Made by a program: the position numbers and the translations under genes. From contig NZ_JABEKV010000003.1 of assembly GCF_013283645.1 (NCBI RefSeq), positions 806,001-870,000 on the forward strand: a stretch of 64,000 bases of DNA. The letters are read 5' to 3'. Below, one piece after another: positions 1-8,747 of the stretch. Origin of the DNA: Sinorhizobium psoraleae. GTDB lineage: Bacteria; Pseudomonadota; Alphaproteobacteria; Rhizobiales; Rhizobiaceae. The notes below the pieces were generated by a model. It saw nothing but the letters and a program-made list of their open reading frames with translations, did not search any database and was not told the origin of the DNA. Every line of letters starts with the position of its first letter. Positions within the stretch are counted from its first letter, which is position 1.

Positions 1-202
1 TCTGGATCGTCACGGTCTCGCCGGTATCGGCCTGCCATTTTTCGGCGAAGGCCGCGTTGAAGTCCTTGTAGAGCTCCCGAGTCGGATCATAGGACACGTT
101 CAGGATCGTTGTGTCTGCCTGAGCAAGGCCAAGAGAGCCCAGCTGCAGGCTGCCGACTACAAGTGCTAGTTTTACTACTCCGGTAAGTCTATTCGAGCCC
201 AT
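1..202 (-). CDS. sulfate ABC transporter substrate-binding protein, 5' part (runs off the window)
   Basis: Only the first 67 codons are present; the rest lies left of position 1. The start ATG (200-202) is preceded by a strong GGAGGG ribosome site. A hydrophobic signal peptide of about 29 residues, rich in Val/Leu and ending near LGLAQA, is followed by ILNVSYDPTRELYKDFNAAF, the N-terminal block of Sbp/CysP sulfate- or thiosulfate-binding proteins. The product would be periplasmic and feed sulfate to a CysTWA-type importer. It stands alone here, but sulfate activation genes lie 16 kb to the right. Identification is good at family level; Sbp and CysP cannot be separated from this fragment. Confidence 0.88.
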   Translation of the reverse strand, partial: MGSNRLTGVVKLALVVGSLQLGSLGLAQADTTILNVSYDPTRELYKDFNAAFAEKWQADTGETVTIQ

Positions 203-440
203 ATTGCCCTCCATCCTTTTCCAGATAAAACTATCAATTTAATCGACTATCACAACGCAAACTTATGACGCGCCGCGGCGGTTTCGTGAAATGTCCTATC
301 GTTTTCGCGGTTTTTGCGAAAATTCTTTGCTCGCGCGCCCTCTCGTCCATGTGCTGCGGCCAGAAAATAGCACGTTATTTTAGAACGGCGCCATACATCT
401 TGATCCGCCGTATGGGGGCTCTGCTGCCGCCCGGTGCCGT

Positions 441-1364
441 TCAGACGACTTCTGGTTGCGGCAAATGATCGGATCCAATGAGCGCGCCGGGCTGTTCGAT
501 GACCCTTGCGGCAACCTTTGCCGCAAACTCCGCTGCGCGCCGCGAGGGCTGACCCCGAAGCTGCATCGCCAGGAAGGCCCCGTTAAAACTGTCACCGGCG
601 CTGGTCGTGTCCCTGACCGGGTTGGCGGGATGGGCACGAACATGCACGAGCGCTTCGGCGTCGCTGATCGTTATGCCGTTCTCGCCGTCCTTGACCACGA
701 CAAGCTCCGCTCCGAGATCGCGATAGCGCTTCGCCGTCGCTTCAGGGGTGGTATCTCCGAAATAGCTGCGTTCGTCGTCGAAGCTCGGGAAGATCATCGT
801 CGCCGCACGAGCGCCGTCCGATATGGCCGCGCACATCGAGTCGGTGCTTTCCCACAGCCGCGGCCGCAGGTTCGGATCGAAAGCAACAGTCTTCCCCAAC
901 TCGCGTGCCCGGCGGATCTCGTCGATGAGACGGCCGCGATCGTCGGGAGAGAGGATTGCGAGCGTGATGCCGGAGAAATAAACGAGTTCGGCACCATCGA
1001 TCGCCGCGCGCAGACGCTCCCGGTCTTCGGCAAGCAATCTGGCCGCGGATGTCTCGCGCCAGTATTGGAAGCTGCGCTCGCCGTCCTTCAGGTGGATCAT
1101 GTACATGCCGGGATTGCGCCCGTCGATGCGGCGCACATGATCGGTAGCGATGCCGGCGCTGCTCATGAAAGCGAGCATCTCGTCGGACAGCCTGTCCGTT
1201 CCAAGCGCCGTGAAGTAGCTTACCTGCCAGCCGCCGCCGAGAAAGGCGCGCGCATACCACGCGGTATTGAAGCTATCGCCCGCGAAACCCTTCTTGAGAT
1301 GGCCGTCGCCGGCCTGTGAAAGTTCGATCATGCATTCGCCGATCGAGAGAAATGTCTTTGGCAT
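441..1364 (-). CDS. kdgK: PfkB-family sugar kinase, probable 2-dehydro-3-deoxygluconokinase
   Basis: A 307-residue cytoplasmic kinase of ribokinase/PfkB type. It begins MPKTFLSIGECMIEL, has the substrate-side GDSFNTAWYARAF block and ends with the family signature DTTSAGDSFNGAFLA, whose Asp is the catalytic base. KDG kinases phosphorylate 2-keto-3-deoxygluconate to KDPG in hexuronate breakdown, and the YWR and SAAR residues around position 105 fit that subgroup. The reading frame is open upstream to 1634, but the ATG at 1364 with a GGGA site is where homology starts, so I chose it. It is followed on the same strand by the sulfate-binding gene after 238 nt; no functional link is apparent. Substrate is inferred from family resemblance only. 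Confidence 0.85.
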   Translation of the reverse strand: MPKTFLSIGECMIELSQAGDGHLKKGFAGDSFNTAWYARAFLGGGWQVSYFTALGTDRLSDEMLAFMSSAGIATDHVRRIDGRNPGMYMIHLKDGERSFQYWRETSAARLLAEDRERLRAAIDGAELVYFSGITLAILSPDDRGRLIDEIRRARELGKTVAFDPNLRPRLWESTDSMCAAISDGARAATMIFPSFDDERSYFGDTTPEATAKRYRDLGAELVVVKDGENGITISDAEALVHVRAHPANPVRDTTSAGDSFNGAFLAMQLRGQPSRRAAEFAAKVAARVIEQPGALIGSDHLPQPEVV

Positions 1365-1669
1365 CGGTAATCCCACGAGTGGAGAGGAGGGCTGGGTCGA
1401 GCAGCAGGCCGAAAGGCGGCCAGCCTTCCGCCCGTGCATCCTAGAAAAGTTCCCGGGTGCAAATCTAGATGTGAAATTGAAGAGATTGATCATTCGTCGC
1501 GGTACGCGCGCCCAAGGGGCTTGCCACCCCACTCCGGATTGGGATCGACGCAGGAGGCGGTATTCGCGTGAACCGTCTTCGAGAGGATATCTGCCTCCGG
1601 CGGCAAGAGCGTGATACGGTAGTTGCAACGTCAACAGTCAAGGCGCGTCCGTCCGCCCGAAGGGAGATC
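1365..1669. promoter_or_regulatory. divergent intergenic region, 305 nt
   Basis: This is the spacer between the leftward kinase and the rightward CorC-type gene, so it must carry both promoters. I see no convincing -35/-10 pair, palindrome or small gene. Open frames crossing it are extensions of the two flanking genes upstream of their well-supported starts. Confidence 0.4.
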
Positions 1670-2992
1670 ATGTCCGGTTCCGATGGCAGTATTCTCGACT
1701 ATATCGGGATACTGGCCGTGTTTCTGCTTGTCGGCGCCAACGGCTTTTTCGTCGCTGCAGAGTTTTCGCTCGTTTCGGTCCGCCGCAGCCGCGTGGCGGA
1801 ACTGGTCTCGCAAAGGCGCATGAATGCGAGCGCGCTTCAGCATGCCGTCGACAATCTCGACGCCAATCTGGCCGCGACCCAGCTTGGGATCACGATATCG
1901 TCCCTGGCGCTCGGGTGGGTCGGCGAGCCGGCGCTCGCCCACCTCATCGAGCCGCTGATGACGGTCCTTCCTGCGACCTGGGCCTCGGTCGGATCGCATG
2001 CGATAGCCGTTGCGGTATCGTTTATCATTATTACCGCGTTGCATATCGTGCTCGGCGAACTGGCCCCGAAGAGCCTGGCGTTGCAGCGCAGTGAGGGCAC
2101 GGCGCTGGCCGTCGTCCGCCCGCTTGCATTGTTCCTTTTTCTGCTGCGTCCCGCGATTCTCGCCCTTAACGGCCTCGGCAATCTCGTGCTTCGACTGATC
2201 GGTCTGCGCCCGGGAGCAGGCGAGGCATCGCTGCATTCTCCGACCGAGCTGAAGCTTCTTGTCGCCGAAAGCCAGGAAGCCGGACTTCTCGACGCCGCCC
2301 AGCAGGAACTGGTGGAGCGGATATTCAGCATCGGCGACCGGAGAATTTCCGACTTCATGACGCCGCGGATCGAGATCGACTGGATCGACGCGGACGACAG
2401 CCAAGCGGAGATCCTCAAGACGATCAGGGAATGTCGTCACGAGCAGCTTCTGATCGGCAGGGGCAACATCGACTATCCGCTCGGGATGGTGCTCAAGAAG
2501 GATCTGCTCGACCAGTTGCTCGACCGTCAGTCGCTTGACGTCCTCAGCGTGGTTCGGGAGCCATTGATCCTGCACGAGTCGACGGCCGTCTTCCGGGTGC
2601 TGGAAAAGTTCAAGAGCGCCCCCGTACGGCTCGCCGCAATCATCGACGAGTACGGGAGCCTGGAGGGGATTGTCACCCAGACTGACCTGTTGGAGGCGAT
2701 TGCCGGCGACCTGCCGGATACGGAAACCGTCGAGCCGGATATCGTGGTGCGCGAGGATGGCAGCATGCTGATTGAGGGCATGATGGCCGCGCACGACGCC
2801 TTCGAGAGGCTGGGCTTCCACGACCGTCCGGAGGGCGACTTCCACACGATCGCCGGCTTCGCACTGCAGGTGCTCGGCCATCTCCCGCATGTCGGCGAGA
2901 GCTTCGACTTCGGAGGCTGGCGTTTCGAAATCGTCGACATGGACGGGATGCGCATCGACAAGCTGCTGGCGTCGAGAACTGACTATAGCTAG
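1670..2992 (+). CDS. CNNM/CorC (TlyC-type) membrane protein with CBS pair
   Basis: A 440-residue inner-membrane protein. The order is an N-terminal CNNM (DUF21) domain with membrane helices starting at about residue 10 (ILAVFLLVGANGFFVAAEFS), a CBS pair at about 215-335 (DFMTPRIEIDWIDADD and IIDEYGSLEGIVTQTDLLE), and a CorC_HlyC domain at the C terminus (VREDGSMLIEGMMAAHDAFE). The family is linked to magnesium or cobalt efflux and was historically called hemolysin C. The ATG at 1670 has an AAGGGAG site six bases upstream; longer frames to 1568 lack homology. It converges on the D-threonine-aldolase-like gene. Transport substrate is not evident. Confidence 0.9.
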   Translation: MSGSDGSILDYIGILAVFLLVGANGFFVAAEFSLVSVRRSRVAELVSQRRMNASALQHAVDNLDANLAATQLGITISSLALGWVGEPALAHLIEPLMTVLPATWASVGSHAIAVAVSFIIITALHIVLGELAPKSLALQRSEGTALAVVRPLALFLFLLRPAILALNGLGNLVLRLIGLRPGAGEASLHSPTELKLLVAESQEAGLLDAAQQELVERIFSIGDRRISDFMTPRIEIDWIDADDSQAEILKTIRECRHEQLLIGRGNIDYPLGMVLKKDLLDQLLDRQSLDVLSVVREPLILHESTAVFRVLEKFKSAPVRLAAIIDEYGSLEGIVTQTDLLEAIAGDLPDTETVEPDIVVREDGSMLIEGMMAAHDAFERLGFHDRPEGDFHTIAGFALQVLGHLPHVGESFDFGGWRFEIVDMDGMRIDKLLASRTDYS

Positions 2993-2993
2993 A

Positions 2994-3037
2994 GCAATTC
3001 CAGGAAAAGTGTGCAACGGTTTTCCGTCCGGAATTGC
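2994..3037. repeat. RIME-type palindromic intergenic element
   Basis: Arms GCAATTCC (2994-3001) and GGAATTGC (3030-3037) flank nested GGAAAA and TTTTCC blocks. This matches the rhizobial intergenic mosaic element RIME1 as I remember it. It begins two bases after the CorC-type stop codon, between convergent genes. Confidence 0.7.
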
Positions 3038-3052
3038 GTCATTTCAAAGAGT

Positions 3053-3088
3053 TAGATCATTTCAGCGTTGAATAAATGAAATGATCTA
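3053..3088. terminator. bidirectional hairpin between convergent genes
   Basis: TAGATCATTTCA (3053-3064) and TGAAATGATCTA (3077-3088) form a perfect 12-bp inverted repeat with a 12-nt loop. The right arm contains the stop codon of the leftward gene. Position between two convergent stops suggests a shared terminator, though no long T run follows. It may be part of the adjacent RIME element. Confidence 0.55.
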
Positions 3089-4144
3089 GAGAACGCGGCC
3101 GCGCGCGACGATGGGCCAAATCGCCTTCGCCTCATTGCCTTCGACAATATGAACCGCATCGACCATGTTGGTCACCACGCAGGCGTGGTTCGGGACGATG
3201 CGTAGCTGGTCGCCGACCTTCAGACCGATCGGACCGTCCGATACGAGCCTGCCATGCTCTTCGGAAAGCTGGTCGATCCTGATGTCGTCGCGCCCCAGCA
3301 CATGGCCGTAGCCGGAAAGACCGAGAAGGTCGGAGGTCAGGACCTTGCTGCCGGCATCGATGATCGCCCTGTTTTCGGCCGGAACCGAGACGACCGTCGC
3401 AAGCACCGTCAGCGCGCAATCGTCCCACGTCGCCACGCCGCGGGCGACCAGCGAGCGATCATTGTAGATATAGGTCCCCGGGCGGTGTTCGGTCGCGACC
3501 GGCGCGCTGGCCGCCTCCATCATGCTCGGGGTGCCGCCGGAGGTGATGGCCGGAACCGCGATGCCATCCGCCTCGATCAGCCGCTTCGCCTCGCTCATGA
3601 AGGCTTGGACGCGCTCAGTTCCTCCGACGGGCGGGTAGGTCATCAGTCCGCCGAAGTGCAATCCGGGTGCATCGGCTATGCGCCGAGCGAGGCTCGCAGC
3701 CTCGGCCGGCGTTGCCACGCCGCAACGATCGGCGCCCGTGTTGCATTCGACAAGCACGGTTAGCGGTGCGTCTTCGCGGGCAAAGCGGGTCGACAGGCCG
3801 TCGATAACGGTCGAGTTGTCGGCGACCACGCTGAGGGTAACGCGTTTGTTGAGCTTGGCGAGGCGCGCGTGCTTCTCCGTTCCGAGGATATTGTAGGTGA
3901 TCAGCACGTCCTTGATCTCCGCGCTGCCCTCGACCATCGCCTCCGCCTCGGTGACCTTCTGGCAGGTTATGCCGATCGCTCCGGCCTCGAGCTGCAGCTC
4001 GGCCATCTGCGGGAGCTTGTGGGTCTTAATATGCGGCCGCACCCGAATGCCGTGGCGATCCGCGTAGTCTTGGAAAGCGTGGATGTTGCGGCGGGCTATC
4101 TCGATGTCCACCAGCACCGCGGGCGTTTCGATCTGCAAGGTCAT
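3086..4144 (-). CDS. D-threonine aldolase / D-serine dehydratase-like PLP enzyme
   Basis: A 352-residue fold-type III PLP enzyme with an N-terminal alanine-racemase-like barrel. The probable PLP lysine is Lys40 in RPHIKTHK, and GGTPS binds phosphate. The C-terminal domain carries the metal motif NHAC (His320, Cys322) seen in D-threonine aldolases and D-serine or 3-hydroxyaspartate dehydratases. It acts on D-beta-hydroxy amino acids in the cytosol. It is divergent from an amino acid ABC operon that also encodes RidA. RidA clears reactive enamine/imine products, which slightly favours a dehydratase reaction over an aldolase. The exact substrate is not decided by the sequence. Confidence 0.85.
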   Translation of the reverse strand: MTLQIETPAVLVDIEIARRNIHAFQDYADRHGIRVRPHIKTHKLPQMAELQLEAGAIGITCQKVTEAEAMVEGSAEIKDVLITYNILGTEKHARLAKLNKRVTLSVVADNSTVIDGLSTRFAREDAPLTVLVECNTGADRCGVATPAEAASLARRIADAPGLHFGGLMTYPPVGGTERVQAFMSEAKRLIEADGIAVPAITSGGTPSMMEAASAPVATEHRPGTYIYNDRSLVARGVATWDDCALTVLATVVSVPAENRAIIDAGSKVLTSDLLGLSGYGHVLGRDDIRIDQLSEEHGRLVSDGPIGLKVGDQLRIVPNHACVVTNMVDAVHIVEGNEAKAIWPIVARGRVL

Positions 4145-4235
4145 GCGGTTGGCTTCCTCTCTCAGACAACGGGATGTGCGGCGAATTTAGCCGGTCCGAC
4201 TTGACAAGTTATGACGCAAGGCATTTCATGGATCA

Positions 4236-4271
4236 ATCCAATATTCAGGACGCATGTCCATTATACTGGAT
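4236..4271. promoter_or_regulatory. candidate operator in divergent promoter region
   Basis: Two 16-nt arms (4236-4251 and 4256-4271) around GCAT form an imperfect inverted repeat with 12 of 16 positions matching. It contains a TATACT -10-like hexamer (4262-4267) and lies 42 nt before the binding-protein start. It is a plausible site for the IclR regulator encoded at the end of this operon; that assignment is inference. Confidence 0.45.
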
Positions 4272-4312
4272 ACTAGAAAAATCACCGGGAACTGACAAAG
4301 GGGAGATCTCCG

Positions 4313-5155
4313 ATGATCAAGACATTTCATGCGACTGCGGGCCTCATAATCGCCACGCTTGCAGCGGCGCCGGCCTCCGCGCAGCAGCCGACAAGCAAAC
4401 TCGACGAAGTGCTTGCGCGCGGCCATCTGGTGCTCGGCACCGGCAGCACGAATGCGCCCTGGCACTTCAAAAGCGCCGACGACAAGCTGCAGGGCTTCGA
4501 CGTCGATATGGGCCGCATTATTGCCAAGGCGCTGTTCGGGGATCCGGAAAAGATCGAATTCGTCAATCAGTCGTCGGATGCCCGTATTCCGAATATCACC
4601 ACCAATAAGGTCGACATCACCTGCCAATTCATGACGGTCACGGGGGAGCGCGCCCAGCAGATCGCCTTCACCATTCCTTACTATCGCGAAGGCGTGGGCC
4701 TGATGTTGAAGGCGGACGGCAAGTATGCCGACTACAAGGCGCTCAAGGAAGCTGGTTCCTCGGTCACGATTTCGGTGCTGCAGAACGTCTATGCCGAGGA
4801 TATGGTCCACGCCGCCCTGCCGGAGGCAACGGTCGATCAGTATGAATCTGTTGACCTGATCTACCAGGCGCTTGAATCGGGACGTTCCGATGCTGCCGCC
4901 ACCGACCAGTCCTCGCTTGCCTGGTACATGACCCAGAATCCGGATCGCTATAAGGATGCTGGCTATGGCTGGAATCCGCAGACCTACGCCTGTGGCGTCA
5001 AGCGCGGCGACCACGACTGGCTGAACTTCGTCAACACGGCACTGCACGAGGCGATGACAGGTGTCGAATTCGACTTCTATGCCAAGTCCTTCAAGACCTG
5101 GTTCGGCAAGGATCTGACCGCGCCGCAGATCGGTTTCCCGGTCGAGTACAAATGA
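4313..5155 (+). CDS. polar amino acid ABC transporter substrate-binding protein (family 3)
   Basis: A 280-residue periplasmic protein with a signal peptide cleaved near APASAQ|Q. The mature start (LDEVLARGHLVLGTG, then GFDVDMGRIIAKALFG) and the NKVDITCQFMTVT block are typical of SBP_bac_3 proteins for polar amino acids. The start is well supported by AGGGGAG seven bases upstream. It is the first gene of a transporter operon (two permeases, an ATPase, RidA, IclR) and is divergent from the D-threonine-aldolase-like enzyme. That suggests uptake of a D- or beta-hydroxy amino acid, but the ligand cannot be read from sequence. Confidence 0.9.
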   Translation: MIKTFHATAGLIIATLAAAPASAQQPTSKLDEVLARGHLVLGTGSTNAPWHFKSADDKLQGFDVDMGRIIAKALFGDPEKIEFVNQSSDARIPNITTNKVDITCQFMTVTGERAQQIAFTIPYYREGVGLMLKADGKYADYKALKEAGSSVTISVLQNVYAEDMVHAALPEATVDQYESVDLIYQALESGRSDAAATDQSSLAWYMTQNPDRYKDAGYGWNPQTYACGVKRGDHDWLNFVNTALHEAMTGVEFDFYAKSFKTWFGKDLTAPQIGFPVEYK

Positions 5156-5165
5156 ACCCTTCGCC

Positions 5166-5193
5166 GAGGCGGCCCCGCCAGCGGGGCTGCCTC
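5166..5193 (+). terminator. intra-operon hairpin after binding-protein gene
   Basis: A 12-bp stem (5166-5177 with 5182-5193, one G-U pair) closes a CCAG loop ten bases after the binding-protein stop. No T run follows, so it more likely stabilises the upstream message or attenuates read-through than fully terminates. Confidence 0.5.
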
Positions 5194-5223
5194 TCGCCCC
5201 GCTTTCAATAATGGCTGGCACGC

Positions 5224-5886
5224 ATGACTTACTCGCTGAACTTCGCGGCCGTCTGGCGCTCGTTCGACCTTCTTCTGGAAGGACTTGCGCTCAGTCTCGG
5301 CCTCGCCTTCGCGGCAATCCTTGCCGGTTGCGTCATCGGATTGATTACGGCTTTCGGGCTCGTTTCCAGGACTGCCGCGTTGCGCAAACCTGCCGGGCTC
5401 TATGTCACGATCATCCGCAACACGCCGATCCTCGTCCTCGTTCTCTTCAGCTATTTCGCTCTTCCGGAACTTGGTGTCCGCCTAGGCAAGATCGAAAGCT
5501 TTGTGTTGACCCTGGCGATCTACTCCGGCGCCTATCTTGCCGAGGTGTTCCGTGGCGGCCTCATCGCCGTGCCGCCTGGCCAGCGCGAGGCGGGTCTTGC
5601 GATTGGGCTGACGGAGATGCAGATCCGCACCTCGATCATCATCCCCCTGATGCTGCGCAACGTCCTGCCGTCGCTCGGCAGCACCATGATCTCGCTTTTC
5701 AAGGATACCTCGCTCGCCGCGGCGATCGCCGTACCGGAACTCACGTTCGAGGCACGCAAGATAAATGTCGAGACCTTTCGGGTCATCGAGACCTGGATCG
5801 TGGCGAGCTGCCTCTATGTCGCAACCTGTTCGCTCCTTGCCGCGCTGATGCGTGCCGTCGAGCGGCGTCTGGCCGTTCCGAGGTGA
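5224..5886 (+). CDS. amino acid ABC transporter permease (HisM/GlnP type)
   Basis: A 220-residue inner-membrane subunit with about five membrane helices. It has the permease consensus TIIRNTPILVLVLFSYFALP and an EAA loop (REAGLAIGLTEMQIRTSIII) that docks to the ATPase. It lies 68 nt after the binding-protein gene and is separated from the second permease by only 5 nt, so the two form a heterodimeric channel. Confidence 0.9.
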   Translation: MTYSLNFAAVWRSFDLLLEGLALSLGLAFAAILAGCVIGLITAFGLVSRTAALRKPAGLYVTIIRNTPILVLVLFSYFALPELGVRLGKIESFVLTLAIYSGAYLAEVFRGGLIAVPPGQREAGLAIGLTEMQIRTSIIIPLMLRNVLPSLGSTMISLFKDTSLAAAIAVPELTFEARKINVETFRVIETWIVASCLYVATCSLLAALMRAVERRLAVPR

Positions 5887-5891
5887 CCGTC

Positions 5892-6551
5892 ATGGATCTC
5901 GCATTTCTCGATCAGCTCTGGCTTGCCCGCCTGCCGCTCATCAAGGGGCTCGGCGTCTCGATTTCCATATCCTTCCTGTCGATCGCGGTCGGCACTGTGC
6001 TCGGCATTTTCGTCGGGCTGGCGCTGACCTATGGCTACAAGCCGGTGCAATGGCTGGTGCGCGGCTATACCGACTTCATCCGCGGCACACCGGTCCTGGT
6101 ACTGGTGCTGGCGAGCTATTACGTGCTGAGCACTGTCGGCGTCGAACTCGGACCGTTCCAGGCGGGCATCCTTGCGCTCGCCGTCTTTTGCAGTTCGCAT
6201 GTTGGCGAGCTGGTGCGCGGCGCATTGCAGTCGATTCCCAAGGGACAGACGGAGGCCGCAAAAGCGATCGGGCTTACGTTCTCGCAGACCTTCGCTTATG
6301 TGCTTGGGCCCCAGGCATTGCGCCAGGCGCTGCCCGCCTGGGTCAATACGGCAGCCGAGATGGTCAAGGCGTCGACGCTGCTCTCGATCATCGGCGTCGG
6401 CGAACTGCTGCTGCGTACGCAGGAGCTGATCTCCCGCACTTTCATGAGCCTCGAATTCTATTTCTTCGCGGGCTTTCTCTATTTCGTCATCAACTACAGC
6501 ATCGAGCGCTTCGGTCGCTATGTCGAGCGCAAGACCGCTGTACCGTCGTGA
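5892..6551 (+). CDS. amino acid ABC transporter permease, second subunit
   Basis: A 219-residue membrane protein paralogous to its upstream neighbour. It has the [19 protein letters not shown] block and an EAA loop ([20 protein letters not shown]). The ATG at 5892 is preceded by AGGTGACC overlapping the end of the first permease. A longer frame from 5211 exists but is a different-frame read through the first permease. Confidence 0.9.
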   Translation: MDLAFLDQLWLARLPLIKGLGVSISISFLSIAVGTVLGIFVGLALTYGYKPVQWLVRGYTDFIRGTPVLVLVLASYYVLSTVGVELGPFQAGILALAVFCSSHVGELVRGALQSIPKGQTEAAKAIGLTFSQTFAYVLGPQALRQALPAWVNTAAEMVKASTLLSIIGVGELLLRTQELISRTFMSLEFYFFAGFLYFVINYSIERFGRYVERKTAVPS

Positions 6552-6564
6552 GGCTTCGCATCCG

Positions 6565-7335
6565 ATGACCAACAATCTTCTTGAAATCCGCGACCTTCAC
6601 AAGCGCTACGGCACGGTCGAAGTGTTGAAGGGCGTCGACTGCACCATGCAGCAGGGTGAGGTGATCAGCATCATCGGCTCGAGCGGCTCCGGCAAGACGA
6701 CAATGCTTCGCTGCATCAACATGCTGGAGGAGTTCCAGGGCGGGACGATCAGCATCGACGGCGAGGAAATCGGCTATGAGATGGTGAACGGCGTCCGCCG
6801 CCGCAAGCGGGAGAAGGATATCGCACGCCAACGCGCACTCACCGGCATGGCCTTTCAGCAGTTCAACCTTTTCCCGCATATGACTGCCGCCGGCAACGTC
6901 GCGCTCGGCCTCGTCAAGGTCAAGAAGATGAGCCGCGACGAGGCAAAGGCGATCGCGGAAAAGTGGCTTGACCGCGTCGGGCTGCTGTCGCGCAAGGATC
7001 ATTATCCTGGTCAGCTTTCCGGCGGCCAGCAGCAGCGCGTAGCAATCGCTCGCGCCATCGCGATGAACCCGAAGCTAATGCTCTTCGACGAGGTCACTTC
7101 GGCGCTCGACCCGGAGTTGGTGAACGAAGTGCTGCAAGTGATCAAGGGACTCGCCGAGGACGGGATGAGCATGCTGCTCGTCACCCATGAGATGCGCTTC
7201 GCCTACGAGGTTTCGTCGCGGGTAATCTTCATGAACCAGGGCCGCATCGGCGAAGAAGGAAATCCGCGCGAGATGTTCCTGAAACCGAAGACCGAGCGCC
7301 TGACAGATTTTCTGAAAACTTCATCGTTCAACTGA
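6565..7335 (+). CDS. amino acid ABC transporter ATP-binding protein (GlnQ/HisP type)
   Basis: A 256-residue cytoplasmic ATPase. Walker A is GSSGSGKTT (about 38-46), the signature is LSGGQQQR and Walker B is [12 protein letters not shown], followed by the switch His in LLVTHEM. The ATG at 6565 gives [16 protein letters not shown], the usual family N terminus; the in-frame start at 6520 overlaps the permease end and adds no homology. It powers the two adjacent permeases. Confidence 0.92.
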   Translation: MTNNLLEIRDLHKRYGTVEVLKGVDCTMQQGEVISIIGSSGSGKTTMLRCINMLEEFQGGTISIDGEEIGYEMVNGVRRRKREKDIARQRALTGMAFQQFNLFPHMTAAGNVALGLVKVKKMSRDEAKAIAEKWLDRVGLLSRKDHYPGQLSGGQQQRVAIARAIAMNPKLMLFDEVTSALDPELVNEVLQVIKGLAEDGMSMLLVTHEMRFAYEVSSRVIFMNQGRIGEEGNPREMFLKPKTERLTDFLKTSSFN

Positions 7336-7391
7336 AGAACCGGTTCAACCGGAGAACCAGTAATCGAAATGCAGAATTGGAGTGAAGTGCT

Positions 7392-7775
7392 GTGATGATT
7401 AAGCGTTATGGAACGGGCGAAACCGGTGCGGGAAAGCAGGCTTTGCCATTTGCGCGCGCCGTCGAGGCAAACGGTTGGCTCTACGTCTCGGGACAGGTCG
7501 CGATGGAGGCCGGCGAGATCATCGATGGCGGCATCATTGCCGAAAGCCGCAAGGCGATCGAAAACATGATCGCGATCCTGCAAGAGGCGGGCTACGGCGT
7601 TGAAGACGTTGTGCGTGTCGGCGTCTGGCTCGATGACCCGCGCGACTTCTGGAGCTTTAATGGGATCTACGCGCAATACTTCGGTGAGAACCCGCCGGCA
7701 CGCGCCTGCGTACAGTCACGCATGATGGTCGACTGCAAGGTCGAAGTTGACTGCGTCGCCTACAAGGCTAAATGA
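7392..7775 (+). CDS. RidA family enamine/imine deaminase
   Basis: A 127-residue protein of the YjgF/YER057c/UK114 family, which forms trimers and hydrolyses 2-aminoacrylate-type intermediates made by PLP dehydratases. The Arg of PARACVQS matches the catalytic arginine. GTG (7392) and ATG (7395) are adjacent possible starts; GGAG at 7379-7382 is spaced slightly better for GTG. Its place between an amino acid transporter and an IclR gene, opposite a PLP enzyme, fits detoxification of that enzyme's product. Confidence 0.88.
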   Translation: MMIKRYGTGETGAGKQALPFARAVEANGWLYVSGQVAMEAGEIIDGGIIAESRKAIENMIAILQEAGYGVEDVVRVGVWLDDPRDFWSFNGIYAQYFGENPPARACVQSRMMVDCKVEVDCVAYKAK

Positions 7776-7873
7776 GGTGAACTTGGCGTCGGGTTTGCGG
7801 AGCGGGTGAAGTGAGTGCGGATTTCTGCCCGCATGCGTTCCACACGTGCTCCGAGACCCGCAGGAGAATGGCT

Positions 7874-8695
7874 ATGACTGATGCAGTAGATACGGTCAAC
7901 CGGAGGGCGCGGGGTCTCGACCGGGCATTCGAGATCCTCGACTTTTTGCGCCTGCAACGTCAGCCCATGCGCCCGAACGAAATCGCCCAGGGCATCGGCG
8001 CTCCGCGCTCTTCCGTTTACGAACTCGTTAACCTGCTGATCCGGCAGGGCGTGATCGAGTATCGGGGCGACGATGGCCGTGTCTTTCTCGGGCGCAAGCT
8101 CTATTTTCTCGGTGCGGCCTACGCCGAGCAATTCGATCTTATGCGCGAGTGCGAACATCTGTTGACGAGGATCGCCGAGGAGACGCGGGAGACCGCGCAG
8201 ATGTGCCAACTGGAAGGCAACAAATATGCAGTTGTTCTGATGAACGAGGGCAGCCGCCCCTTCCGCATCTCCACCAATATCGGCGACCCGGTCGCCATTC
8301 CGTGGACAGCGTCTGGTCGTCTGCTGGTCGACCACATGAGCGACGAGCAGATACTGGATTTCATTCCCGCCGAGGATTTCGTGCTGCCGACGGGCAAGCG
8401 CCTCGATCCGCCCGATTTTATCCGCCAGGTCCGGGAAGCCAAGAAGGACGGGTATTTCACCTTCAACAGCATCGTCGACAGCTTTACCCATTGTTTTGCC
8501 GTGCCGGTGTACGACGCTGAAGGAATTTGCATCGCGACGCTCTGCCTCGTCGCTCCCAAGGAGGACGGTTTGCGCAATCGTGATGCTTATCTTCGCGTAC
8601 TGATCGATGCGGCAGCCGAACTTTCCGAGAAACTTGGCTATAGGCAGGATGGACCGCCAGTACGGACAGCAGCCCGGGCAGCCACCGGCTATTGA
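7874..8695 (+). CDS. IclR family transcriptional regulator
   Basis: A 273-residue regulator with an N-terminal winged helix (RAFEILDFLRLQRQPMRPNE, then PRSSVYELVNLLIRQGVI) and a C-terminal IclR effector domain (IPWTASGRLLVDHMS, SFTHCFAVPVYD). I chose ATG 7874 because AGGAG lies eight bases upstream; ATG 7868 is too close to it and the frame opens at 7811. It is the last gene of the amino acid operon and probably controls the operon and the divergent PLP enzyme. Confidence 0.88.
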   Translation: MTDAVDTVNRRARGLDRAFEILDFLRLQRQPMRPNEIAQGIGAPRSSVYELVNLLIRQGVIEYRGDDGRVFLGRKLYFLGAAYAEQFDLMRECEHLLTRIAEETRETAQMCQLEGNKYAVVLMNEGSRPFRISTNIGDPVAIPWTASGRLLVDHMSDEQILDFIPAEDFVLPTGKRLDPPDFIRQVREAKKDGYFTFNSIVDSFTHCFAVPVYDAEGICIATLCLVAPKEDGLRNRDAYLRVLIDAAAELSEKLGYRQDGPPVRTAARAATGY

Positions 8696-8747
8696 AGCCC
8701 AGGTTCGTAGCAGAACCGCTCATTATTGCCGACAGTCTCGGCAGTTC

